64,000 bases of DNA, taken from Bacillus sp. 103mf (GTDB taxonomy: Bacteria; Bacillota; Bacilli; Bacillales; Bacillaceae_G). The DNA lies in the NCBI RefSeq assembly GCF_900116295.1, contig NZ_FPAF01000011.1, positions 1-64,000 of the forward strand, given 5' to 3'. Positions 18,363-26,843 of this stretch are shown one piece after another. Position 1 is the stretch's first letter. Every line of letters begins with the position of its first letter. The notes beneath the pieces are model-generated. The model had not been told where the DNA came from, did not search any database, and was given only the letters and a program-made list of their open reading frames with translations. The position numbers and the translations under genes were made by a program.

Positions 18363-18431
18363 ATAACACCCTCCACTTAAAATGTAATATATATATTCCT
18401 TTATGTAAAGTATAATTTACATAAAAATAAC

Positions 18432-18465
18432 AGTTCCTCCGTATCTCAAGGTAGGAGGAACTATC
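18432..18465 (-). terminator. Terminator after lysyl-tRNA synthetase
   Basis: AGTTCCTCC pairs with GGAGGAACT. On the minus strand GTTATTTTTATG follows. It lies about 130 bases past the synthetase stop. Confidence 0.6.
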
Positions 18466-18591
18466 ATTTTGAAAGGTATCTTCAATTTATAAAATTTCTT
18501 TCAAAAAAATAAGAAATAATTTTTAACAAACATTATAAAATAAAAAATATTGTTTATGGATACAACCTTATCTATTCACATGCTATTTTTA

Positions 18592-20145
18592 TTAAAAATC
18601 TAACAAAGAAACCATTCGCTCAATCCCTACTGCCTGAATGAATAGCGGCAATCGCGGACCAACTGAACTATTCAAAACAAGCATATATACCATATGAAAT
18701 AATAATTTTTGATTGGCTCTCATGATTTTCTTATCCTCATCATGACAAATTGCATATATTTTCTCCATTAATTGATCTATCTGCTGACTATTACGAAGTA
18801 TGTCACAAAATTCTTTTAACCACTTTTTCTGAATCTCATCTAATGTTTCATAGTATTCGATATCTTTCTTATCATTTATACGAATCATTTTTTGTGGATT
18901 CCAATTTTTAATCCAATATTCTACCCGATCGCTTATTTTCTTAATATCTGTTACGGTATATTCCTCATCTGTTTTACTAAGCACACTTTGTAATGCCTGC
19001 ACATGAAAGTTTACTAATGGTAAGACACCTGCTACTTGGTTAAATTTCGGAAACACTTCATTTTCACCATTAACTTTTGATAATTCAAGTGAAGAACATA
19101 TATCTTTATCTTGTAACGTTCCATTTCGGTAATTCTCTTGAAACCTTTCATATTCAGAATAATTTCTAATCACATCTTCATCTAGACCAATGTTAAAAGA
19201 TGCATTTGGTTTATACTTCGAAAACATAAAGAGGATAATTTCAGGCAAATATATATTTAGTAGTTCGTTTGGCGTTATAATATTTCCAGCTGAGCTAGAC
19301 ATTTTTTTATGATCGCCTTTTATTCCTATAAATTCATAAGCTACATAACTAGGAGCTTCATAGTTAAAAATCCTCCTGGCGATTTCTTTTGATACGTTAT
19401 AACTCCCTGTTTCTGATGAGTGATCTCTTCCTCCAGGTTCGAAAATGACATCTTCAACCATCCATCTCATTGGCCAATCTATTTTCCAATTCAGTTTCAT
19501 ATTATTTGCACTCATCACTGATAATATTGAATGGTTTCCACAACTACAAACATATTCAATCGTTTTATTTTCTTCATCAAACTTTTTTATTTCTGTATGA
19601 TCTTTTCCACAATTCTCACAATATAGTGCAATTGGGTAGAAAGCATTTTTCTCTTCTTCTGAAATATCACTCGTCTTAAATTTCATGACTATATCATATA
19701 TTTCTTTTCTTTGTTGTAATGCATGAAGAATGTGCTTGTTATATCTACCAGTTCTATATTCCTTACTCTGATATAGAAACTCCACTTCAATCCCAAAGGC
19801 TGCTAGAGACTTTTCAAATTCTTTTTCAAAGTGTTCTGCATACGACGTATGACACCCAAAAGGATCCGGAATATCTGAATACGGCAAACCAATATATTTT
19901 TCAAAAGATGGATCAACATTTTTAGGAACTTTTCTAAAACGATCATAATCGTCCCAAGAGAAAATAAAACGTGTTTTCTTCCCTAAGTCTTGTAGCGCTT
20001 TTATTACAAAATGTGTTGTTACAATCTCTCGAAAGTTCCCTATATGAACTGATCCCGAAGGACTAATTCCTGACGCGCACACAAAAGTATCTTTATTTGG
20101 ATACGTATTAATTAATTCATTTGCTATTTTATATGCCCAGTGCAT
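18592..20145 (-). CDS. lysK: Class I lysyl-tRNA synthetase (LysRS1)
   Basis: A 517-residue class I enzyme that charges tRNA-Lys. The HIGH-type signature is ASGISPSGSVHIGN (residues 24-37) and the KMSKS-type loop is KKMSSSAGN (near 280). A zinc-knuckle-like CENCGKDHTE..CSCG lies between. Most bacteria use the unrelated class II LysRS; B. cereus is known to carry both. The leader holds a T-box, so the gene should be turned on when uncharged tRNA accumulates. It is a single-gene unit with its own terminator. The assignment is firm. Confidence 0.95.
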   Translation of the reverse strand: MHWAYKIANELINTYPNKDTFVCASGISPSGSVHIGNFREIVTTHFVIKALQDLGKKTRFIFSWDDYDRFRKVPKNVDPSFEKYIGLPYSDIPDPFGCHTSYAEHFEKEFEKSLAAFGIEVEFLYQSKEYRTGRYNKHILHALQQRKEIYDIVMKFKTSDISEEEKNAFYPIALYCENCGKDHTEIKKFDEENKTIEYVCSCGNHSILSVMSANNMKLNWKIDWPMRWMVEDVIFEPGGRDHSSETGSYNVSKEIARRIFNYEAPSYVAYEFIGIKGDHKKMSSSAGNIITPNELLNIYLPEIILFMFSKYKPNASFNIGLDEDVIRNYSEYERFQENYRNGTLQDKDICSSLELSKVNGENEVFPKFNQVAGVLPLVNFHVQALQSVLSKTDEEYTVTDIKKISDRVEYWIKNWNPQKMIRINDKKDIEYYETLDEIQKKWLKEFCDILRNSQQIDQLMEKIYAICHDEDKKIMRANQKLLFHMVYMLVLNSSVGPRLPLFIQAVGIERMVSLLDF

Positions 20146-20195
20146 ACCATCACCTCTTCATAAAATCATTTCAATTCTTTTTTGCCTTTTTCCCA

Positions 20196-20485
20196 AATAA
20201 AAAAACTCCCACCCCCAAGATTATAAATCTTGAGGACGAGAGTTATGCTCATCGTGGTACCACCTCAGTTTATTGATATGTCACCATATCAACCTCTTCG
20301 GGTACGGCAAATTGCGTATACCCTATCTCTATAACGGGAGAACCCGTCGCATTACCCCTAATCATCTTAGTTCCATACGAAGCTCCAAGTCTTTTTTCAT
20401 TAAGAACGCTATCCCCCCTTCTCAGCTACCGGAGTTCTCTGTCACATAACATTTCTTAATTACTCTTCTCTTCATCGCTGCTAAT
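20196..20485 (-). promoter_or_regulatory. T-box leader of LysRS1
   Basis: The reverse strand carries the T-box core GGTGGTACCACG (about 20253-20264). Next to it is a terminator hairpin, AACTCTCGTCCTCAAGATT / AATCTTGGGGGTGGGAGTT plus a T run (about 20200-20245). Upstream lies a long stem I region with an AGAGAACTCCGGTAGCTGAGAA segment. An AAG lysine triplet sits where the specifier is expected (about 20366-20368). Uncharged tRNA would favour the antiterminator. Published work on B. cereus 14579 describes a working T-box on this gene. Confidence 0.9.
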
Positions 20486-20604
20486 ATTTTCAATTTTTTA
20501 ATTGCATTAATAATAATCAGAAAAATAATTATTGTCAATCATTTCTTCTGATTATTATTTGTATCAGGTTGCACCGCTTCACTAGTAGTGCACTTAAGTT
20601 AAAC

Positions 20605-20660
20605 ATTGAACTACCCCCACCTACCGTTTCGTGCTTGAGGTGGCGGTCTTCTCGCCAGAT
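20605..20660. mobile_element. IS200/IS605-type end relic
   Basis: The hairpin ACCCCCACCT..TTGAGGTGGCGGTCTTCTCGCC, with a bulged stem, resembles the structured ends of IS200/IS605 elements and the one at 53530-53640. No transposase gene remains. Confidence 0.45.
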
Positions 20661-20717
20661 ATGATAAATTACGTACCAAATCTTGACAAAACAGAAATTA
20701 TTCAATAAGCTTACATT

Positions 20718-20737
20718 AATACTAAACGTTTAGTATT
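20718..20737. promoter_or_regulatory. 20-bp perfect palindrome upstream of padR
   Basis: AATACTAAACGTTTAGTATT contains the same ACTAAACGTTTAGT core as the three operators at 7055-7160. It lies about 30 bases before the padR ribosome site, overlapping the likely promoter. Confidence 0.65.
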
Positions 20738-20765
20738 AAATGTTTTCTATCTTAACGGAGGGATA

Positions 20766-21335
20766 ATGATGACAAGATTAATGGTACTTGGTTTATTAAT
20801 GCAGTATGGCCCTATGTCTGGCTACGAATTACAGCAAGCCATGCAATCTGCGCAAACTGATACATGGGCAGGTGTTTTCCCTGCTTCTATTTACCACGCT
20901 TTAAAAAAAATGGACAAAGAAGGGTTAGTAGAACTAGATACTGTTGAAAAAACAGGAAATCGTTCCAAAGCAATATATAGTATCACACCAGCTGGAAAAG
21001 AAGAATTTCACAGGTTAATGATTGAATCTTTTCAGCAATCTTCGGTAATTTTTCCAACTCATCTATATACAGCACTAACTTTTTTCACAGCTGATGCAGT
21101 TTCTATCGAGAAAATTACAGTTGCTTTGCGAGAACAAAAAAAAGAAATTATAAACATGTTCGAAAATATGAAAGCAGGACAATCGATTAAAGAGAAAATG
21201 ATTGACGTTCCTGAGCATGTAACTCTTATCTTTGAAAATATTTATGAACAATGTGAGATGCAGCTTCGTTTTATCGAAAAGCTAGAAAAGAAGTTATCTA
21301 TATTAGAAGAAAAGACCAGAAAGGAGGAAAAATGA
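20766..21335 (+). CDS. PadR-family transcriptional regulator
   Basis: A 189-residue PadR regulator: winged helix in residues 1-85 (GLLMQYGPMSGYELQQAMQS, PASIYHALKKMDKEGLVELD) and a C-terminal coiled-coil dimer domain (IYEQCEMQLRFIEKLEKKLS). Two ATGs lie in tandem; the second, at 20769, sits six bases from GGAGGG and is the better start. It overlaps the following MFS gene by four bases, so it probably controls that pump in response to a drug. Confidence 0.85.
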   Translation: MMTRLMVLGLLMQYGPMSGYELQQAMQSAQTDTWAGVFPASIYHALKKMDKEGLVELDTVEKTGNRSKAIYSITPAGKEEFHRLMIESFQQSSVIFPTHLYTALTFFTADAVSIEKITVALREQKKEIINMFENMKAGQSIKEKMIDVPEHVTLIFENIYEQCEMQLRFIEKLEKKLSILEEKTRKEEK

Positions 21336-22513
21336 TGGAATCTCAAGTAAAAATGTCTCGACTGCAAAAAGCTGCTTTATGGGTTGTAGCAGTAGCTGTC
21401 TTTACTGACATGCTTATTTATGGAATGATCGTGCCGATCATTCCAAGCTACGCAAAAACACTTGGGGCCACGCAAGCTGAGATTGGCTTTTTATTCGGCA
21501 GCTATGCCATTACGTTACTTCTCGCAACCCCAATTTTAGGAGTGCTCTCTGATAAAGTAGGAAGAAGACTCCCTATGATTCTAGGTTTATTTGGATTAGC
21601 AGCTGCAACTATATTATTTGGATTTGCGAACAGTTTTTGGTTATTGATTGTAGCACGAATGCTACAAGGTATATCTGCAGCTGCAACATGGACAGCTGGG
21701 TTAGCCCTTCTTGCAGATGTATTCCCTCTGCAAGAACGCGGGAAAGCAATGGGGATCGCTCTATCCGGCCAAGCAATTGGGATGCTTTTAGGACCAACTA
21801 TCGGCGGCTTTCTTTACCAATGGGGCGGCTATCACTTACCATTTATATTCGCAGCAGCAATCGCACTTATTGATGGGATATTACGAATCACATTGCTTCA
21901 TGATGAACCGAAACAAGATACAGAGCAACGCGTTTCTTATCGTTCCATCTTAAAGATGCACTCTTTATTTATGATTATCGGAATTATTATAATTGGAGCT
22001 GCCTTGCCTAGCGCTTTAGAACCGACTCTTCCTTTATATTTACATAATGTTTTACACGTAAGTTCAGGAACAATTGGACTTTTATTTGCTGTTCCTACTC
22101 TCGCCTATGGGTTTACTGCTCCAGTAATTGGGACACTGTCAAATAAGCTTGGCAGAAATCAAACAATGATTATTGGACTTATTATTGCTGCTCTATGTTT
22201 TCCATTCGTAACACTCGTTCCTAATATGATCACTGAAATATTTGTTCTTGCTGTGCTAGGAATTAGCTTCAGTTTCTTACTAGCACCCGCCCTGCCAGAA
22301 CTGACATACCTCGCAGACAAAAATGGAATTCGTGCATACGGTACACTCTTTGCTATCTATAACACAGCATACTCTATTGGCATGTTCTGCGGTCCAACCT
22401 TAAGCGGCAGCCTATCAGATTTATTCGGATTAACAAATGCATTGTACACTTTTAGTCTTATTCTTCTATGTTATCTTGGTCTGTTTTTTTTGAAAATCAA
22501 AAAACAAACGTGA
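21332..22513 (+). CDS. MFS multidrug efflux transporter
   Basis: A 393-residue protein with 12 membrane segments. Motif A is clear between TM2 and TM3 (GVLSDKVGRRLPMILG), and motif C is in TM5 (GIALSGQAIGMLLGPTIGGF), the mark of drug:H+ antiporters of the DHA1 group. AAGGAGG lies just upstream, and the start overlaps the padR stop by four bases. The substrate cannot be told from sequence. Confidence 0.85.
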   Translation: MMESQVKMSRLQKAALWVVAVAVFTDMLIYGMIVPIIPSYAKTLGATQAEIGFLFGSYAITLLLATPILGVLSDKVGRRLPMILGLFGLAAATILFGFANSFWLLIVARMLQGISAAATWTAGLALLADVFPLQERGKAMGIALSGQAIGMLLGPTIGGFLYQWGGYHLPFIFAAAIALIDGILRITLLHDEPKQDTEQRVSYRSILKMHSLFMIIGIIIIGAALPSALEPTLPLYLHNVLHVSSGTIGLLFAVPTLAYGFTAPVIGTLSNKLGRNQTMIIGLIIAALCFPFVTLVPNMITEIFVLAVLGISFSFLLAPALPELTYLADKNGIRAYGTLFAIYNTAYSIGMFCGPTLSGSLSDLFGLTNALYTFSLILLCYLGLFFLKIKKQT

Positions 22514-22686
22514 CTATCCTATAACGTATTTTTAAAAGATTTAACGTTAGATTAAAAATGTAGCCAAGATATTATCTTTTCTTCTTTGTTCATTCTAGTA
22601 TATTTAAGTGTCATTTTGAGTGTACTACGATTCAGTATTTCTTATAACATGGCTACATCTTTTGTTTGCTTCTCGGGATCCTGCCA

Positions 22687-22794
22687 CATCACCATCAAGC
22701 TAAAGGAACGAGTTATCCCCAAACAATAAATACGAGCAAAATGCAAAAAATTTTCGTTCTGGGGGTGGTATGAGAGTTTAAGTTGATGGGCATG
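22687..22794. repeat. bcr1-like palindromic mini-element with IS231-type ends (108 bp)
   Basis: Begins CATCACCATCAAGCTAA and ends TTAAGTTGATGGGCATG. Inside are an ATCCCCAAA arm and a TTTTCGTTCTGGGGG arm. It is preceded by GGATCCTGCCA and followed by the 11-bp spacer GGGTGGGACCC. Confidence 0.7.
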
Positions 22795-22805
22795 GGGTGG
22801 GACCC

Positions 22806-22934
22806 CATCGCCATCAACTTAAGAAATTGATTGTTCCCCAAAACGAAAAAAATGAGCCAAATTCTTATAAATAGCTGTAAAAAGGTAAAATTCTCGTTAT
22901 GGGGGTGTCTTAAAATCTTAGCTTGATGGGCATG
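22806..22934. repeat. bcr1-like palindromic mini-element with IS231-type ends (129 bp)
   Basis: Begins CATCGCCATCAACTTAAG and ends TTAGCTTGATGGGCATG. Its body pairs CCCCAAAACGAAAAAAATG with a TCTCGTTATGGGGG arm. The left spacer (GGGTGGGACCC) is shared with the previous element; the right flank is TGGTGCTACCC. Confidence 0.75.
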
Positions 22935-23014
22935 TGGTGCTACCCCAAAAGGAAATACCGTAATACGGAGTTAAAACATTTTACTTCCTAGTGGAGTGAA
23001 ATTTGGTTTCATTT

Positions 23015-23617
23015 CTACAACTTTCCCTGTTTCCACTCTTTATTATGAATATCTAATCCTTCTTGACCAAAGAAATGGAGAATAAACTCTTTTTCATCGC
23101 TATCAGTTTTTTGGGCTAGGTTAGATCCCTCCGCACTTTGCTTTTTTCCAAAACGTAAATAAAGAATTTCTCTATAGTCTTCAACTGCAGATTCGAAATT
23201 TCCATCGTACCATTTGTTCAGAATAGATTCATATTTTGGTCTTTCATCATTATTGATAACATTTAAGTTGTTTTTTAAGTATTGAATGTTTTCTTTGGTC
23301 ATTTGAAATCGACCTACATTACGGGTACCAGGAATATGAAGATTATTCCCATTGAATGTGAGTTTTTGGAAAGACATATGTATCATCATGTCATTTATAG
23401 TTTGCTCGTTTTGGATTTCTCCAATAGACTGAGCTGCTTTAGATAAATCATCATTGCTAACTACATAACTATCTTTTTGTTGCTTTTGAATGGTTTGAAC
23501 TTTAGGTTTTTCCTGAACTTTTTCTTCTACTTTTTTATTATTATATGTTAGAGTGATGTACGTTCCTACTGATAAAGTTACTAAAACAATTACACTATAA
23601 GTAATTTTCTTTTTCAT
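23015..23617 (-). CDS. Hypothetical exported protein (DUF6241-like)
   Basis: A 200-residue protein that starts with an uncleaved or lipid-free signal/anchor (MKKKITYSVIVLVTLSVGTY), followed by a Lys/Gln-rich linker (VEEKVQEKPKVQTIQKQQKD) and a C-terminal domain containing MIHMSFQKL, GRFQMTKENI and LRFGK. This layout fits DUF6241 proteins of Bacillus; I hold that name with moderate confidence. It is probably a membrane-anchored outer-surface protein of unknown role. It lies between bcr1-like repeats and a metallopeptidase-like gene. Confidence 0.6.
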   Translation of the reverse strand: MKKKITYSVIVLVTLSVGTYITLTYNNKKVEEKVQEKPKVQTIQKQQKDSYVVSNDDLSKAAQSIGEIQNEQTINDMMIHMSFQKLTFNGNNLHIPGTRNVGRFQMTKENIQYLKNNLNVINNDERPKYESILNKWYDGNFESAVEDYREILYLRFGKKQSAEGSNLAQKTDSDEKEFILHFFGQEGLDIHNKEWKQGKL

Positions 23618-23818
23618 AATAAATCCTCCTGCGAATATCTTTAAAAACTGATTTCTTACTCTAATGTGATGAAGGGCCGCTAATCCTAATCAGATTAACT
23701 AAATCTTCTTCGAATTCTTTCACTAAAGATTTAGGATAATTTATTAAACTTTAGTAATTTTTAGGCGGGTATTTAGTCCGTATTAATTCGTGAGAGACAC
23801 TTCTCTAATATTCCCTTA

Positions 23819-24298
23819 TTATGAATATATAATATTACTTATTTCATCTGCTAAACGATAATCAATTTTCAACTGAAAGCCAAAAATCCTTAAAATTTCT
23901 TCACTGTGTTTTTTCATTTTTTCATCTTGGAATAAATTATTTTCAAATTGCCATGCATGACGAATCTCATGATACAGATTACCAATTAAATTAATGACTT
24001 CTGTAGGATTCCTTTTTAAGTCTTGAAAAAGGAATAAAAAAATTTTAATTTTGCCCTCTTCACAAATAGTTAAGCCCGCCGTTTCTATTTCACCATTTAA
24101 TATTTGTTCATAATGCTCTCTCTTTAAATTAGGCTTATTATCACGCTCTCTTTGAAGTTTTTCTCGGGTCTCATAAAAGTATATAGTGAAATTAAAAGAC
24201 ATATATTCTTCACCTAATAGCGCAATACATTTTTTTATTTTCATTTCTAAACTCTTATTTAATTGTCGTATATTTACCTCACAACCATTCCTTTCCAA
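23819..24298 (-). CDS. Putative small zinc metallopeptidase-like protein
   Basis: A protein of up to 159 residues containing LYHEIRHAWQF (HExxH, about residues 112-116), flanked by a helix upstream (NPTEVINLIGN) and RLADEISNI downstream, whose Glu could be the third zinc ligand. The layout recalls ImmA/IrrE-like or phage-borne peptidases, but no XRE-type partner repressor is adjacent. The start is uncertain: a TTG at 24298 has no ribosome site, and an ATG 18 codons later has only a weak one. Possible remnant of the neighbouring transposon cargo. Confidence 0.55.
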   Translation of the reverse strand: MERNGCEVNIRQLNKSLEMKIKKCIALLGEEYMSFNFTIYFYETREKLQRERDNKPNLKREHYEQILNGEIETAGLTICEEGKIKIFLFLFQDLKRNPTEVINLIGNLYHEIRHAWQFENNLFQDEKMKKHSEEILRIFGFQLKIDYRLADEISNIIYS

Positions 24299-24368
24299 TT
24301 ATTCTGATTATAACAAATAGTGTTCTGTTATGCTTTTTTATGTACAAATATTTCTTGAGACTTACCTG

Positions 24369-24493
24369 TTTGTAAAGGTATACCTTTATAAACGATTAAA
24401 GAGCATCTATGAAACATTGAAATATCAAGTTTGTAAAGGTGAAAAAATCATTTTATAAACGTTTATTTTCGGTTAACACCTTTATAGACAAAA
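24369..24493 (+). other. Resolvase res-like recombination site
   Basis: Three subsites precede the resolvase gene. Subsite I (24369-24394) is TTTGTAAAGG-TATA-CCTTTATAAA. Subsite II (about 24430-24461) has arms TTTGTAAAGG and TTTATAAACG. Subsite III is near 24473-24493 (ACACCTTTATAGACAAA). The repeated half sites TTTGTAAAGG match those of the second resolvase locus at 41165-41305 in style. Confidence 0.75.
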
Positions 24494-24534
24494 GTGGTAT
24501 AATTGTGATAACAAATGTAAGGAGAATATCAAAC

Positions 24535-25179
24535 ATGGCGAATATTTATGGATATATACGTGTAAGTACAAAAGATCAAAATGAACAACGCCAATTACAT
24601 AAGATGATGGAACGGGGGGTGGAAGCTCGACGTATTTTTGTCGATAAAGCAAGTGGCAGACATTTTGATCGTCCTCAGTATCAACTACTACGAAAAGTAT
24701 TAAGTACAGGTGATATTGTTTACATAGATGCTTTAGATCGTATGGGACGTAACTATGATGAAGTAATTTCGGAGTGGAAATACATAACAAGGGAATTACA
24801 AGCTGATATTGTTGTTTTAGAAAACGAAACTTTGTTTGATAGTCGTAAATTTCGTGATATGGGTGATATGGGAAGATTAATGGAAGACCAATTTTTATCT
24901 TTGCTTTCATATGTTGCAGATCAAGAACGTAAGAAAATTCATCAGAGACAGGCTGAGGGGATTGCGGTAGCTAAATCACAAGGTAAACATTTAGGTCGTC
25001 CTCAGTTTAACCTTTCAACACTAAACCAAAAGCAATTACTTATAATAGAAGAAACATATCCAAAATGGAAAAACAAAGAAATAACTGGAATTCAATTTAT
25101 GAAACTGTTAGAACTGAAGAAAAACACTTTTTATAAGATACTGAAAGAGTATGAAGAAAACAAATTACAAACTAAATAA
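24535..25179 (+). CDS. Serine recombinase (Tn3-type resolvase)
   Basis: A 214-residue resolvase/invertase. The ATG at 24535 follows AAGGAG and opens with MANIYGYIRVSTKDQNEQRQ, where Ser11 is the nucleophile. The Arg motifs (DALDRMGRNYDE) and the long E helix (YVADQERKKIHQRQAEGIAV) follow, and a C-terminal helix-turn-helix ends the protein. It should resolve cointegrates at the res site directly upstream. The stop is followed by a terminator and then by a 38-bp Tn3-family terminal repeat, so this is the tnpR end of a Tn3-type element whose transposase is absent. Confidence 0.9.
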   Translation: MANIYGYIRVSTKDQNEQRQLHKMMERGVEARRIFVDKASGRHFDRPQYQLLRKVLSTGDIVYIDALDRMGRNYDEVISEWKYITRELQADIVVLENETLFDSRKFRDMGDMGRLMEDQFLSLLSYVADQERKKIHQRQAEGIAVAKSQGKHLGRPQFNLSTLNQKQLLIIEETYPKWKNKEITGIQFMKLLELKKNTFYKILKEYEENKLQTK

Positions 25180-25181
25180 AG

Positions 25182-25227
25182 AAAATGAGCCGAATATTCC
25201 TTAGAGTAGGAAATTCGGCTCATTTTA
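25182..25227 (+). terminator. Terminator between resolvase and transposon end
   Basis: AAAATGAGCCGAAT(ATTCC) pairs with GGAAATTCGGCTCATTTTA. A related hairpin (CCGATTTTC/GAAAATCGG) sits at the same place next to the transposon-end relic at 46391. Confidence 0.8.
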
Positions 25228-25239
25228 TGTCGAAATTTG

Positions 25240-25277
25240 CTTAGCGTATATTTTCGTTAAAATGTGGGCGGTACCCC
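25240..25277. repeat. 38-bp Tn3-family terminal inverted repeat, type A (interior to the left)
   Basis: Read on the reverse strand it starts GGGGTACCGCCCACATTTTA and ends TACGCTAAG, exactly 38 bp, closely resembling the Tn4430 repeat as I remember it. The conserved inner sequence CAAATTTCGACA follows. An IS231-type mini-element is inserted at its outermost base. Confidence 0.85.
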
Positions 25278-25405
25278 ATGTCCATCAAGCTAATATTTTA
25301 GAGTATCCCCAAAACGAAAATTGTATCTCTTCATAGTTGTTCATGAAAATCCAGTTCATTTTTTTCATTTTGTGGAACAATTAGTCTCTTAAGTTGATTG
25401 GCATG
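25277..25405. repeat. bcr1-like mini-element inserted in transposon ends (129 bp)
   Basis: Begins CATGTCCATCAAGCTAA and ends CTTAAGTTGATTGGCATG. The left flank is GGGCGGTACCC, inside the type A repeat. The right flank is TATGGTGACCC, the outermost part of a type B repeat. The two flanks differ, so the element now joins two unrelated transposon ends. Confidence 0.75.
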
Positions 25406-25451
25406 TATGGTGACCCCATTTACTAAATATATAATTGTGCTCTTTTTATTT

Positions 25452-26000
25452 CTAATTTGATTTTACGGTAGCCGATGAGGCTTCGTCATTCCATATTCTT
25501 TCCCCATCACCCATAGAGCTACTTAAATTATAAAGAGCTCCTGTATTCGCTAGTCCAATCGCTCGACCATTCCCATCAAAATCTTCATATATAATTGTAT
25601 AATCTCCATGGGCATGTGTACGAACAGAAGAAATAGAATCATTAGAATCCCCAGTGAAATTAAAAATTTTCACAGGATTTTTACTTGCAGGTATATTTAT
25701 AGTAGCCCCGTTACCATCAGCATCTTTATAAAAAGTCGAATGTATGGCCGTTCTATTTATCACTAAGCTACTATTATTCGGGTTATTTCGATTAACAGGA
25801 TGTTCTTTTAAGTAGTCTTCAAAATCGGCTTTGTTTTTAAAATCAATTGACATTTGTGGTCCAATCATTCCTTTAATCATTACTTGATAAGGTGCAACAG
25901 ATTTTGGTAGAGAAGCTGCAGAGGCCTCTGAATTAGATACACCTAGCACTAGAGTTCCAGCTAATAATGCTGTAGAAAGTACGCCAACTATACGTTTCAA
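25452..26000 (-). CDS. Secreted beta/gamma-crystallin-like protein
   Basis: The protein has about 182 residues. A TTG at 26000, eight bases after AAAGGAG, is the best start and gives a signal peptide (KRIVGVLSTALLAGTLVLGV ... SEASAA). The C-terminal half has the crystallin-type pattern: a Greek-key strand YEDFDGNGRAIGL and the calcium-site motif WNDEASS (N/D-N/D-x-x-S/T-S). A further DADGNGATI stretch may be a second copy. Such proteins bind calcium and sit outside the cell; some are classed as peptidase inhibitors of family I36. Its exact role here is unknown. Confidence 0.7.
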   Translation of the reverse strand: MKRIVGVLSTALLAGTLVLGVSNSEASAASLPKSVAPYQVMIKGMIGPQMSIDFKNKADFEDYLKEHPVNRNNPNNSSLVINRTAIHSTFYKDADGNGATINIPASKNPVKIFNFTGDSNDSISSVRTHAHGDYTIIYEDFDGNGRAIGLANTGALYNLSSSMGDGERIWNDEASSATVKSN

Positions 26001-26114
26001 TATCAACACTCCTTTAAGGTTTATAATACATATTCTATACGTAACATCATAATTTTTAGAAGTAGTGATATTAAATTCACCTAGTTACATTTTAGAAAGT
26101 TTCTTTGTCTACAA

Positions 26115-26152
26115 GGGGTCACCTTATCAAAAAAAGAAAATTGTACGTTAAG
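26115..26152. repeat. 38-bp Tn3-family-like terminal repeat, type B left (interior to the right)
   Basis: It begins GGGGTCACCTTATC and ends GTACGTTAAG, exactly 38 bp. It matches the reverse complement of 33096-33133 at 34 of 38 positions. GGGG at the outer edge and TTAAG at the inner edge follow the Tn3-family pattern. Confidence 0.75.
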
Positions 26153-26483
26153 CGTAAGGATAATTAAATAAGTTAATATGAGCCGAGGTTAAAATGTCGT
26201 TTTGTTAACCACAAAATCAAATTTCCTCATTTTGCGAAACTGGTGAATCAGTAGTAAGATGTACTCGACTACTACTCATTTTGGCCTTTCCTTATTTTAG
26301 CTCCGCATTTGCGGGGCTTCTTTTTAATAACGGATACGCTGCCATCAGTTCCCGGATTTTATAATTTAAGACAAAATGAATAACTTCACTCAGTTAAAGT
26401 GAAGTTGTTTTTTATATAAATATCACTTGGCCATAGAATAACCACTAATGCTTATACCATAAAAAAGTTCCATTATTGGGTTT
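26153..26483. other. Interior end of type B element, no gene
   Basis: It contains two plus-strand terminator-like hairpins, GCTCCGCATTTGCGGGGC plus T run (about 26300-26325) and AACTTCACT/AGTGAAGTT plus T run (26381-26412). No plus-strand gene is found before them, so they may end a lost gene or an untranslated RNA. Confidence 0.4.
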
Positions 26484-26843
26484 CTAATCACTATTTTTCA
26501 CTCCTTGCACATCAACAATGTCAATAAACTTAAAAGTAAATTTATTATAAAATGCGTCTGTACATACTACAGATTTGTTCAAAGGATCTATGTCAATTAC
26601 AGTAATATAGCTTGTAAGTAGATGCCCATCCTCGTAATAAGTAATTATTATTTCTTCTTCTGAAAGTAATGAGCATAATAGCCTATTTTCAATTATCTCT
26701 TTAGCATCTTTGGTTAATACTGGCCGTGATACTTTCATTTTTTCCTCAATGATTTTACTAATACCAACAAACTGTTCTGGTAATGCAGAAAACGGACTCC
26801 ATTTCACCATTCTCCTACCCTTTGGCATATTTGCGTTATTCAT
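26484..26843 (-). CDS. YolD-like protein
   Basis: A 119-residue YolD-like protein: GRRMVKWSPFSALPEQF at the start, then an OB-like ITYYEDGHLLTSYITVIDID region. YolD proteins are encoded next to Y-family polymerases and may act like UmuD, though the mechanism is not known. The ATG overlaps the uvrX stop by four bases (ATGA), so the two form one translational unit. Confidence 0.85.
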   Translation of the reverse strand: MNNANMPKGRRMVKWSPFSALPEQFVGISKIIEEKMKVSRPVLTKDAKEIIENRLLCSLLSEEEIIITYYEDGHLLTSYITVIDIDPLNKSVVCTDAFYNKFTFKFIDIVDVQGVKNSD

